DNA of 64,000 bases. It comes from Candidatus Poribacteria bacterium. GTDB taxonomy: Bacteria > Poribacteria > WGA-4E > WGA-3G. The stretch spans positions 1-64,000 of the forward strand of contig JAPOQK010000032.1 of NCBI GenBank assembly GCA_026710795.1, written 5' to 3'. Position 1 is the first letter of the stretch; the number at the start of each line of letters is the position of its first letter. The notes under the pieces are model-generated. The model searched no databases. It saw only the letters and a program-made list of their open reading frames with translations, and was not told the DNA's origin. This document shows positions 1-8,656 of the stretch, piece by piece. The position numbers were made by a program, and so were the translations under genes.

Positions 1-41
1 ATAAACCCAGACAGGAACTAAAACCAGTGAAAAATACCAAA

Positions 42-87
42 AGTTACCGTTATGCAGAAATTAGACACAAAACGGTAACCTTTTTAT
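42..87 (+). terminator. Possible Rho-independent terminator of a gene left of the window
   Basis: A perfect 9-bp inverted repeat (GTTACCGTT at 43-51 and AACGGTAAC at 71-79) is followed by CTTTTTAT. The 19-base loop is long, so this is only a candidate. It would end a transcript entering from the left. The rest of 1-230 shows no coding sequence that I recognise. Confidence 0.45.
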
Positions 88-237
88 ACGGAAGAAAAAT
101 CCAATGAAATTACAAGATAAACACAAACAATTCACAGTCAATTATGATGTCCGAAGTCTTGTGTATGGTGTTTCCATTTCTTTCTTTATGCAAAAAACTT
201 TACACACACTTATGACAATGTTTCTAATGGGATTTTG

Positions 238-246
238 TGGTATACT
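238..246 (+). promoter_or_regulatory. Extended -10 promoter candidate
   Basis: TGG followed directly by TATACT (241-246) matches an extended -10 box (TGn-TATAAT type). No convincing -35 box lies 17 bases upstream. The predicted start near 253 would leave a short leader before the ATG at 277. Confidence 0.4.
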
Positions 247-276
247 AATCTTTTACTCTATGCAAAGGGGTTTGGA

Positions 277-2337
277 ATGAAAACCTCGCGACTTTTCCTT
301 ATCATACTTATGGTTATTGTTGGTATCCTCGTATTGACTGTGTTTGTCCGCATGTTAACTGATAGAGATACCTCGGAAATAACACTACAATCATCTAATA
401 TTGAATTTTCACAATGGGAGTTACCGGTTGGAGTTAAAGCACGACTCGGTAAAGGAAGTATAAATGACATTAAGTTTTCATCAGACGGTACCCGGTTTGC
501 TGTAGCAACAACTATCGGTGTCTGGATGTATGATGCAATAACAGGAGAAGAAATTGCCTTGTTCAAAGGAGATAGACAAGACATTAAAGGAATTGCATTC
601 ACACAGGACGAGAATGTTCTTATCGGAGCAAATGCGTTAGGGCAGATACCGCTATGGAATGTAGAGAACGGAGAACTTAATAAAATCCTTGTACACGAGG
701 ATTTCAAACCCATTAACACTGCAGTTTTCTCTGAGGATGGCAAAAAACTTGTTACCACACGTGGACTTGATAAAGCACAGGTTTGGCACATTGATGACAA
801 GTCAACATCGCCAACCATTACATATATTGAATTATTTGAGAGAAGAGGACGACAACCTCTTGTCGCACTCACACCAGATAAACGTTTTCTTGCAACCACT
901 ATTCTTGAAAAGATTGATAGTTATCCAATACATGTGTGGAATACAGCAACTGGGGAGCATGAATTCACACTGAAAGGGAATCCACGATGGATAAAATGTA
1001 TGGTATTCTCACCTGATGGAAAAACACTCGCAAGTGGGGATGAATATGAGACAATTCATCTGTGGGACATCGAGACTAAGACATCACGAGCAATCTTCAA
1101 AGCAAATAATGTTAGCTTCCAAGCATTAGCATATTCACCAAATGGAAAACTCCTTGCCAGTGGTAGTGGAGACGGGAGTGTACGTATATGGGATGCAACC
1201 GTGAAGGAACAAAAAGGTATTACCGGCAAAATCAGTCAATTTCTTCCTTCTTTAAATCTCAAAGGACACAAGGATAAAGTCTCCAAAATGGCGTTTTCTC
1301 CTGATGGAAAACTACTACTTACAGGCAGCTTGGATGGCACAATTCGTGCTTGGGATACTACCACCGGTAGTCAGAAATATACATGTCCAGGACATTCAGC
1401 GGAAATCAGTGAGGTAGGTATAACAAAAAATGAAGGTTCCTTGACAACTGTACATTCAGGGGAAAATCAACTTCTACATTGGAATATCAATATTGGACAC
1501 CATGTCTCAGGATCCTACTATAGAAATAAAATGATAGAAGCAATTTCACCTGATGCAAATACGGTGGTTATAAAAGACTGGAGAGCGAAAAAACGGTTAA
1601 GATTGTACGATACTTCAAAACAACGTATTCATGCAATCTTGGGTGGACATGGATATCCGCAAGCTGCAATCAATTTCGTATTCGCGTTTTCTTTGGATGG
1701 GAAAAGGTTTGCAAGTTACTCTATAGAAAATCGTGTTAGAGTTGTTCATTTATGGGAAATACCTAATCGGTCTCAACCATATTTTAAAAGACTGCTTTCC
1801 AGATCAAAAACCATTCAACCACGGTATACTCTTGAAGGACACAGAGATAGGGTATTCGCATTAGTATTCTCATCAGACAGAAAAATGCTCGCAAGTGGTG
1901 GAACCGATAAAATAATACATATATGGAATGTGGAGACCGGTTCCAAATTATTTACGCTAACTTCTGATCGTGATGATACAATCAGAGCATTGGCATTCTC
2001 ACCTGATGGAAAAATGCTCGCAAGTGGGGGTTTTTCTCGTTCTATTTTATTTTGGGATGTAACCACCGGGAAACTGAAAACTGAATGTCAGAATGTGGAA
2101 TACCCAACTATCCTGAAATATTTTCCAGATGGTAACACGCTAATAAGTGGCACTTATAACGGTAAAATCCAATTATTTGATGCACATTCGTGTCAACTAT
2201 TATCAACACACTTAGGACACAGCAGTTGGGTAAACGATCTATTGTTTATTGATGATGGAAAAACCTTAGTCAGCGCAAGTAAGGATGGTACTATTCTTCT
2301 TTGGGATTGGGAACATATCGCACAGGTCAATAGGTAA
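277..2337 (+). CDS. Membrane-anchored 14-blade WD40 beta-propeller protein
   Basis: The protein has 686 residues. Residues about 5-25 form one hydrophobic segment after a short basic start, so it is probably an inner-membrane signal anchor with the rest outside the cytoplasm. The remainder has about 14 WD40-type blades with the repeated FSPDGK...LASG...IxxWD pattern, which suits two seven-bladed propellers. I chose the ATG at 277 rather than the in-frame ATG at 235 because AAAGGGG lies 6 bases upstream and because the paralogue at 2498 begins at the same point. WD40 propellers usually act as protein-binding scaffolds. No catalytic domain is visible and the partner is unknown. The next gene is a full-length tandem paralogue. 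Confidence 0.85.
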   Translation: MKTSRLFLIILMVIVGILVLTVFVRMLTDRDTSEITLQSSNIEFSQWELPVGVKARLGKGSINDIKFSSDGTRFAVATTIGVWMYDAITGEEIALFKGDRQDIKGIAFTQDENVLIGANALGQIPLWNVENGELNKILVHEDFKPINTAVFSEDGKKLVTTRGLDKAQVWHIDDKSTSPTITYIELFERRGRQPLVALTPDKRFLATTILEKIDSYPIHVWNTATGEHEFTLKGNPRWIKCMVFSPDGKTLASGDEYETIHLWDIETKTSRAIFKANNVSFQALAYSPNGKLLASGSGDGSVRIWDATVKEQKGITGKISQFLPSLNLKGHKDKVSKMAFSPDGKLLLTGSLDGTIRAWDTTTGSQKYTCPGHSAEISEVGITKNEGSLTTVHSGENQLLHWNINIGHHVSGSYYRNKMIEAISPDANTVVIKDWRAKKRLRLYDTSKQRIHAILGGHGYPQAAINFVFAFSLDGKRFASYSIENRVRVVHLWEIPNRSQPYFKRLLSRSKTIQPRYTLEGHRDRVFALVFSSDRKMLASGGTDKIIHIWNVETGSKLFTLTSDRDDTIRALAFSPDGKMLASGGFSRSILFWDVTTGKLKTECQNVEYPTILKYFPDGNTLISGTYNGKIQLFDAHSCQLLSTHLGHSSWVNDLLFIDDGKTLVSASKDGTILLWDWEHIAQVNR

Positions 2338-2497
2338 TAGTAATAAGCATGCTCCGCATTCAGTCATTAATATTATGCGTTACTTCTCCCAAGTTGTGAT
2401 TTCGGATAATTTGTTTTGCTTTAATTCTGTATGTCACTTAGGATAGGTGGTAAATTCCAATGTATAGTGAAGTTATATAACAAAAGGAACTAATAAA

Positions 2498-4576
2498 GTG
2501 AAATCATCACGTCTGTTTTTCATATTACTTTGTGTGATTGTGGCGATCCTTCTAATGACTTTGTTTATCAGCGGGATGCCGAACCGAGGCTTTTCAACAA
2601 TCTCCTTACCACAATCCGATGTTGATTATTCCAAATGGGAATTACCACACGGTGCAAAAACTCGCCTCGGAAAAGGGAAGGTAAATGACATCAAGTTTTC
2701 ACCAGACAATACTCAGTTTGCAGTGGCAACGACAATTGGAGTGTGGATGTATGATGCTAAAACTGGAAAAGAGATTGCTTTATTCAAGGGAGATAGACAC
2801 AATATAAATGGAATAGCATTTTCAGCTGATGGTAAATTGCTAACAGGGACAAGTTACGCAGGTGCAATATTACGTTGGAATGTAGATAACAGAGAACTTC
2901 TCGGTATTATACCAAAAGCAAAACGCCAAGCCTTTCACTCGGCACATTTCTCTGAAGATGGAACAATACTTGCTACAACAGACTTACTACGTAAAGGAGG
3001 CAGCATACTTAAAAAAGTACATGTACAGTCAATTGAAGAAAACTCAACAGATACACCAACTATTTCAAATATAGATATGGACATGAAGGAAGAGGATATT
3101 AACGGTATCACAATTTCACCAGATGGTCATTTTCTCGCAACATCATACTACGAAAGAAAAAAAGATGATCTAATTAATGTTTGGAAGACTGATACGGGAG
3201 AACATCTGTTAACCCTGACAAGTCATAAACAAAGATTGTTATCTGATTTAGCGTTTTCACATGATGGCAAAACAATTGCGAGTTGCAATAGATATAGTAT
3301 CAAATTATGGGACATAGACACAGCAACACATCGGGCAACATTTAAGGACATATCTGGCATCAAAAAGATAGTCTTTTCCCCGAATGATAAACTCATTGCA
3401 GGTGGTGGAGATGATGGTGAAGTAACTTTATGGAGTGCTACTCAAAATCAACAAGGTTTAAGAGGTTTCTTTGGTAAATACTACCCAACATCAGAGTTCA
3501 AAGGACACAAAGACGAGATAACTGCATTAGCATTTTCACCGGATGGAGAAATGTTACTTTCAGCGAGTGAGGATAACACAATTCGTGCTTGGGATGTTAC
3601 TACAGGTAGTCTTCAATTTACTTGTACAGGACATTTAGACGAGATTTCAGGTATTGGTGCTTTAAAACAAGATAATATTATAGTTAGTGTGGTGCCAGGA
3701 CATGGGCAAATTCAACACTGGAACATTGATAATGGACATCAATTATCAGTATCTTCTGTTAAAGGATTTGTTTCTTCCGAGACAATTTCTTCAAATGCAA
3801 CAACACTTGTCCTGAAAAATTTTTTAGGTAAAAAAATAAGGTTGTTGGATATTTCTGAAAACCGAAACCGCGCAATATTTACCGGACACGGATATTCGAA
3901 AGACGCATACAGTTTCATTTTTGAATTTTCTCCAGATGAAAAAATATTGGCTATCACATCTTATGATGATCAAGTTGGAGAAATTCAATTGTGGGATATT
4001 ACAGATCCCCCACTGCCATTTTGGGAAAGACATATCACAAAATCAAAATCAAATCGTCCCAAATATAGGCTAAAAGGAAACAAAGAAAAAGTGGCCGTAA
4101 TTACCTTTTCCCCAAATGGTGAACTACTTGCAAGCGGCGGTGACAGTGAACAAATCAACCTATGGAATGTGGAGACAGGCAGGCGTTTATTCACACTTAC
4201 TGGACAGAGTAGACGCACGAGTGCTTTAGCATTTTCACCGGATGGAAAGATTCTTGCAAGTTCGAGTTATGGGATATTCTACTTGTGGGATCTAACCAAT
4301 CGTATGCTACTTAGAAAATGCCAAACCGATGATGGTAATTATGTTATTTTATTTTCACCAGATGGCAAAACACTTGTGGTTTCGGCATGGGATAAAGTCC
4401 AATTATATGACGCGCAAACTTGTCAACTTCTGTCAACACACAAAGGACATAGTAGTTGGCTACAACAGATAACAGACATGGTTTTCATTGAGGGAGGAAA
4501 GACATTAGCAAGTACCGGCGGAGACGGAACAATTGTTCTATGGGATTGGGAAGAAATATCACGAAAGGATCCTTGA
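2498..4576 (+). CDS. Membrane-anchored 14-blade WD40 beta-propeller protein (tandem paralogue)
   Basis: This 692-residue protein starts at GTG with an AAAAGGA site about 10 bases upstream. It has the same plan as the gene before it: an N-terminal transmembrane segment (about residues 5-24), a short linker ending near the conserved LGKG...NDIKFS, then about 14 WD40 blades. Long stretches match the upstream copy, for example VWMYDA followed by EIALFKGDR, so the pair arose by tandem duplication. About 160 bp separate the genes, so they could be co-transcribed or have separate promoters. Its role is unknown beyond likely protein-protein scaffolding at the cell envelope. Confidence 0.85.
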   Translation: MKSSRLFFILLCVIVAILLMTLFISGMPNRGFSTISLPQSDVDYSKWELPHGAKTRLGKGKVNDIKFSPDNTQFAVATTIGVWMYDAKTGKEIALFKGDRHNINGIAFSADGKLLTGTSYAGAILRWNVDNRELLGIIPKAKRQAFHSAHFSEDGTILATTDLLRKGGSILKKVHVQSIEENSTDTPTISNIDMDMKEEDINGITISPDGHFLATSYYERKKDDLINVWKTDTGEHLLTLTSHKQRLLSDLAFSHDGKTIASCNRYSIKLWDIDTATHRATFKDISGIKKIVFSPNDKLIAGGGDDGEVTLWSATQNQQGLRGFFGKYYPTSEFKGHKDEITALAFSPDGEMLLSASEDNTIRAWDVTTGSLQFTCTGHLDEISGIGALKQDNIIVSVVPGHGQIQHWNIDNGHQLSVSSVKGFVSSETISSNATTLVLKNFLGKKIRLLDISENRNRAIFTGHGYSKDAYSFIFEFSPDEKILAITSYDDQVGEIQLWDITDPPLPFWERHITKSKSNRPKYRLKGNKEKVAVITFSPNGELLASGGDSEQINLWNVETGRRLFTLTGQSRRTSALAFSPDGKILASSSYGIFYLWDLTNRMLLRKCQTDDGNYVILFSPDGKTLVVSAWDKVQLYDAQTCQLLSTHKGHSSWLQQITDMVFIEGGKTLASTGGDGTIVLWDWEEISRKDP

Positions 4577-4633
4577 AATTGTTTCTTACTATGCAATTAT
4601 AATATCAGGGTATTGAATACATTAGATATCGTG

Positions 4634-5008
4634 TTACTGACGAAACGCAGCGATCATCAGACATCCCCATCCAGCGATAAATACCAAACCGCCAATCGGT
4701 GTGATTGCACCAAGCCAACGGACTCCAGTCAGACTTAGTATATAAAGACTGCCAGAAAATATAAGAATACCAGCAACAAAACACCACCCTGCGGCATTTG
4801 TGAGTGAGTTTTGCCATTGTGATATTGCCCAAGCAACAACAATTAATCCTATACTGTGATACATCTGATATCGCACTGCAACCTCAAATATATCCAACAT
4901 CTCTGGTGTTAGTTTCTTCTTCAGGGCATGTGCTCCGAAAGCACCAAATAATACACTCAGTAGACTAAAACCTGAACCTAATGCAAAAAATAGCATTTTC
5001 ATTTTCAT
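4634..5008 (-). CDS. DUF423 family small membrane protein
   Basis: This 124-residue protein has four hydrophobic segments. The N-terminal pattern, a glycine-rich helix with FGAFGAHALKKKL, followed by a conserved YQMYHS segment, is the hallmark of the DUF423 (YgdD-like) family. The length is normal for the family. Its function is not established. It is convergent with the WD40 gene to its left and divergent from the EF-G gene to its right. A start one or two Met codons later (5002) is equally possible, because AAAGGAT lies very close to the first ATG. Confidence 0.85.
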   Translation of the reverse strand: MKMKMLFFALGSGFSLLSVLFGAFGAHALKKKLTPEMLDIFEVAVRYQMYHSIGLIVVAWAISQWQNSLTNAAGWCFVAGILIFSGSLYILSLTGVRWLGAITPIGGLVFIAGWGCLMIAAFRQ

Positions 5009-5161
5009 ATCCTTTATACAATTTTCTTGGTGTACATTATATCATTTTTAAGGAATAATTACCCATTACCTGTTTTGTGAAATTTGATGTAATAATGCAC
5101 AAACTTGATCGTTAAAATATAACCACTCAAAACATATCGTAAATTGGAGTGTAGGTTTTTG

Positions 5162-5191
5162 TTGAAATTTATATGCCATATATGCTAAAAT
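5162..5191 (+). promoter_or_regulatory. Sigma-70-type promoter of the EF-G-like gene
   Basis: TTGAAA (5162-5167), an 18-base spacer, then TAAAAT (5186-5191) preceded by TGC, which also makes an extended -10. It lies about 65 bases upstream of the ATG at 5257. Confidence 0.55.
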
Positions 5192-5256
5192 ATAATATCT
5201 TTAAACGGCATAGTTTGACCTATTCCGTGTGGTGACAAAAGGAGAACATAGTATAA

Positions 5257-7332
5257 ATGAGACAATACAGAACTGATGAAATTCGGAATATCGGTATAAT
5301 TGCTCATTCGGGATCTGGTAAGACATCCCTAATTGAAGCAATGCTATATAACGGCGGTGCCATTGAGCGAATGGGTTCCGTGGATGACGGAAACACGGTA
5401 GCTGACTATGCCTCGGATGAGATAGAACGCAAAACATCACTCAATTGTTCAGTGTGTATATCGGAATGGGAGGAAAATAAACTTAACCTTATTGATACTC
5501 CAGGAGCAGAGGATTTTTATGGTGATCTGCATGGTGTGCTACGAGTCGTTGACGCTGTTATCGTCGTAGTAGATGCTACAACAGGAGTAGAGGGTGGTAC
5601 AGAAAAGGTCTGGGAAGTAGCTGATAAATATGAACTACCGCGAATCCTCTTCATCAATAAAATGGATAAAGAGAACGCAAGTTTTGAAAATGCATTAGCA
5701 AGTATTTCAGATATATTAGAGACACGGGCAGTTCCAGTACAAATCCCAATTGGTAAAGAGGAACAGTTTACAGGTGTTGTAGATGTGATACAGAATGCAG
5801 CATTTCTTGAACCAAATGGAAACGCACCTGTCGCGCAGACCGATATACCTGATGACTTAGCAGGTGTCGCTGAAGAATACAGAGAAGCTCTTGTTGAAGT
5901 TGCAGCAGAAAGCGACGATGAACTTATCGAAAAGTTTTTTGAAGGAGAACTCTCTGAGGAGGAAATACAAAACGGTTTACAAACAGGTATTTCTGAAAAT
6001 CAGTTTGTTCCAGTATTATGCGGTTCTGCATTGAAAAATATAGGCGTTCAACAGTTGATGGATATGATTGTTAGTTGTTGTCCATCTCCTGTTCAGGTTG
6101 GAGCAGCACAGGATGTTGATGATGAGGATAATACGCGTGAACCTTCAACAGAAGCACCTATGTCTGCAGTAGTATTCAAAACTATAGCAGACCCATTTTC
6201 AGGTCAACTTAGTCTCTTTCGTGTCTATTCCGGGACATTGGTAGGTGATGTACAAGTTGCCAATTCTACAAAAGGTGGGACAGAACGGCTTGGTAAACCA
6301 ACATTTATGAATGGTAAGCAAGCTATCAACACACCAGGTATTCCCGCAGGTGATATAGGTGCATTGACCAAGCTCACTGCGACACATACAGGAGACTCAT
6401 TGTGTGACAGAGATGCTACCATTAAACTACCTGGAATTGAGTTTCCAAACACGGTCATCTCTTATGCTATTTCGCCAGCACGGGAAGGGGATGACGAGAA
6501 ACTTATGTCCGCCCTTACACGAATTAGTGAAGAAGACCCATCCTTTCAAATTGATCGGAATGATGTAACAAAGCAGCTTTTGGTTTCAGGTCTTGGGGAT
6601 CTACATATTACAGTGAACCGTGATCGGATTGTAGAGAAATTCGGTGTTGAGACACAGGTTGCTGCCCCAAAAGTACCTTATCGTGAAACTGTGCGTAGAC
6701 GCGTGCAAAACATCCAAGAACGGCACAAAAAGCAATCTGGGGGTAAAGGACAATTCGGAGATGTCACCATTAATCTCGGACCTTTGGAACGTGGTGAAGG
6801 GTTTGAGTTTATTAACAGCATTAAAGGTGGTGTGATTCCGTCCAACTATATCCCCGCAGTAGAAAAAGGTATACGTCAAAGAATGGAGAATGGAGTCCTT
6901 GCGGGTTATCCATTGGTTGATATACAAATTGATCTGCATGATGGAAAATATCATGATGTAGATTCATCGGATATGGCGTTCCAAATCGCAGGCTCAATGG
7001 CTTTTGCAACAGGTGTACAACAAGCCGACCCATGTTTACTTGAACCGATTATGAATGTCTCAATCTCTGTTCCTGAACAATATATGGGTAACATCATCGG
7101 TGACCTGAACGGCAGACGTGGACAGGTTATGGGTGTTGAACAGTTGGGCAAACGACAGATAATTCAGGCTATGGTGCCACAATCCGAGATGCTGCGTTAT
7201 TCAATTGATTTGAGATCTATGACGAGTGCACGTGGGAACTTCACAATGGAATTCGCTCGTTATGAGATAGTTCCCGATGACGTTGCACAAAAGATTGTTG
7301 CTGCATCTAAAACGGAAGAAGAAGAAGCGTAA
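5257..7332 (+). CDS. EF-G-like translational GTPase (type 2 EF-G)
   Basis: The 691-residue protein spans the full EF-G fold: GTPase domain (about 1-270), domain II, and domains III-V ending in a typical EF-G C-terminus (LRSMTSARGNFTMEF). The G motifs are diverged. The P-loop is SGSGKTSL rather than GHVDAGKTT, switch II is DTPGAEDF instead of DTPGHVDF, and switch I (IERKTSLNCSV) lacks the usual RGITI. NKMDKEN is a good G4 motif. These changes are typical of the second EF-G paralogue found beside housekeeping FusA, so canonical elongation activity should not be assumed. AAGGAGA precedes the ATG by 12 bases. It is followed by a strong terminator and appears monocistronic. Confidence 0.85.
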   Translation: MRQYRTDEIRNIGIIAHSGSGKTSLIEAMLYNGGAIERMGSVDDGNTVADYASDEIERKTSLNCSVCISEWEENKLNLIDTPGAEDFYGDLHGVLRVVDAVIVVVDATTGVEGGTEKVWEVADKYELPRILFINKMDKENASFENALASISDILETRAVPVQIPIGKEEQFTGVVDVIQNAAFLEPNGNAPVAQTDIPDDLAGVAEEYREALVEVAAESDDELIEKFFEGELSEEEIQNGLQTGISENQFVPVLCGSALKNIGVQQLMDMIVSCCPSPVQVGAAQDVDDEDNTREPSTEAPMSAVVFKTIADPFSGQLSLFRVYSGTLVGDVQVANSTKGGTERLGKPTFMNGKQAINTPGIPAGDIGALTKLTATHTGDSLCDRDATIKLPGIEFPNTVISYAISPAREGDDEKLMSALTRISEEDPSFQIDRNDVTKQLLVSGLGDLHITVNRDRIVEKFGVETQVAAPKVPYRETVRRRVQNIQERHKKQSGGKGQFGDVTINLGPLERGEGFEFINSIKGGVIPSNYIPAVEKGIRQRMENGVLAGYPLVDIQIDLHDGKYHDVDSSDMAFQIAGSMAFATGVQQADPCLLEPIMNVSISVPEQYMGNIIGDLNGRRGQVMGVEQLGKRQIIQAMVPQSEMLRYSIDLRSMTSARGNFTMEFARYEIVPDDVAQKIVAASKTEEEEA

Positions 7333-7377
7333 ATCGCTGGTAAGTTCTCTATTAGTAATCACAAGTATTCTTTATAG

Positions 7378-7415
7378 TAGGCGCATTCCTTCTACATAGG
7401 ATGCGCCTATTATTT
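7378..7415 (+). terminator. Rho-independent terminator of the EF-G-like gene
   Basis: TAGGCGCAT (7378-7386) pairs perfectly with ATGCGCCTA (7401-7409), giving a 9-bp GC-rich stem followed by a T-rich tail (TTATTTAATT). It sits 45 bases after the stop codon. Confidence 0.7.
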
Positions 7416-7444
7416 AATTACTTAACACTAAAATTGGAGACATA

Positions 7445-8581
7445 ATGAAAGGTATGAAAATAATTACTACTATTCTTTGTTTTATGGTTCTAACTTCATA
7501 CTACCTAACAGCTGACATACGACCACCTATTAAGTTATCCGACATTACTCCACCTCGCTTCAAGAACCTACAAAAACCAATTTATCCAATAGAAGCAAAA
7601 AGAGCACAAAAGGAAGGCACCGTCTTTCTATTAGCAACCATTGATGAAAACGGTATGGCACAGGATATTAAAGCACTGACACAACTCGGTTTTGGGTTTG
7701 AGGAAGCCTCTATTGAAGCACTAAAGAAATCCACCTTTCACCCCGCAACACGGGAAGGTAAACCAGTAAGTTATTTGGCAAGAATACCTTATGAATTTTT
7801 ACTGGAGGACACTTCTCCGGACATGGCACACATTCCAGCGGGTGAATTCCAGATGGGTAGCAATAATGATGGTCTTGATGAAAAACCTATACATGCAGTG
7901 TACCTTGATACCTATTATATTGACAGATTCGAGGTGACGAATGCACAATATAAGCAGTTCGTTGATGCAAACCCACGATGGCGAAAAGACCAGATTCCAC
8001 GTGAGTATCACGATGGATACTACTTGGCAGATTGGTTTGACAACAACTATCCTGCTGGAAAGGAAAACCATCCAGTTGTATATGTGAGTTGGTATGCTGC
8101 GATGGCTTACGCAAAATGGACAGGAAAACGTTTGCCAACTGAAGCAGAATGGGAGAAAGCTGCTCGTGCAGGTTTAGAAGGTAACAAATATTCGTGGGGT
8201 AATACAATTGATGCTTCCAAAGCAAACTACTTTGACGGTACTGATAAGGAAATCACACCCGTAGGTTCTTATCCCGCAAACAGATATGGTTTATACGATA
8301 TGGTAGGTAATGTCAGGGAGTGGTGTCTTGATGTGTATGATGAGAACTTCTACAGCAATTCTCCACGTGAAAATCCGGTGGCTGGTGTAAACAGTATTAG
8401 TCAGGTGATGAAGGATTATGTCAACCTAAAAGACAATCGCGTGTTACGCGGCGGTTCATGGCTCAATAGTGCTCAAAGTTCACGAATTGGCAACCGACAC
8501 TGGCGTGCACCTACTGACACCAACCCAAATGAAGGATTCCGCTGTGTGAAGTCTGGAAACTCATCACTCCAACAAGAATAA
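7445..8581 (+). CDS. Exported TonB C-terminal domain / FGE-sulfatase domain fusion
   Basis: This 378-residue protein has an N-terminal signal sequence (about 1-23). Residues about 35-118 resemble a TonB C-terminal domain (YPIEAKRAQKEGTVFL, IDENG, the closing ALKKSTFHPA). Residues about 122-372 are an FGE-sulfatase (SUMF1) domain: IPAGEFQMGS, EVTNAQY, PVVYVSWYAAMAYAKW, LPTEAEWEKAARAG, GNVREWC, RGGSW and a closing EGFRCV. True formylglycine-generating enzymes carry two active-site cysteines shortly after RGGSW. Here the stretch reads LNSAQSSRIGN and has none, so classical sulfatase activation is unlikely and a binding role is more probable. The ATG is preceded by GGAGA. It is convergent with the aldehyde dehydrogenase gene. 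Confidence 0.8.
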   Translation: MKGMKIITTILCFMVLTSYYLTADIRPPIKLSDITPPRFKNLQKPIYPIEAKRAQKEGTVFLLATIDENGMAQDIKALTQLGFGFEEASIEALKKSTFHPATREGKPVSYLARIPYEFLLEDTSPDMAHIPAGEFQMGSNNDGLDEKPIHAVYLDTYYIDRFEVTNAQYKQFVDANPRWRKDQIPREYHDGYYLADWFDNNYPAGKENHPVVYVSWYAAMAYAKWTGKRLPTEAEWEKAARAGLEGNKYSWGNTIDASKANYFDGTDKEITPVGSYPANRYGLYDMVGNVREWCLDVYDENFYSNSPRENPVAGVNSISQVMKDYVNLKDNRVLRGGSWLNSAQSSRIGNRHWRAPTDTNPNEGFRCVKSGNSSLQQE

Positions 8582-8614
8582 AATTGCGAGATTTGTGTAT
8601 AAACTTTTTTTGAA

Positions 8615-8640
8615 TAGGTGCGGTTGGGAAACCGCACCTA
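8615..8640. repeat. Perfect hairpin between convergent genes
   Basis: AGGTGCGGTT (8616-8625) and AACCGCACCT (8630-8639) form a perfect 10-bp stem with a four-base GGGA loop. No T-tract follows on either strand, so it is probably a member of an interspersed GTGCGGTT/AACCGCAC repeat family, though it may also slow transcription between the two convergent genes. Decayed pieces of similar sequence occur near 14930, 28490 and 28712. Confidence 0.6.
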
Positions 8641-8656
8641 CAACGTATATTTCTAC

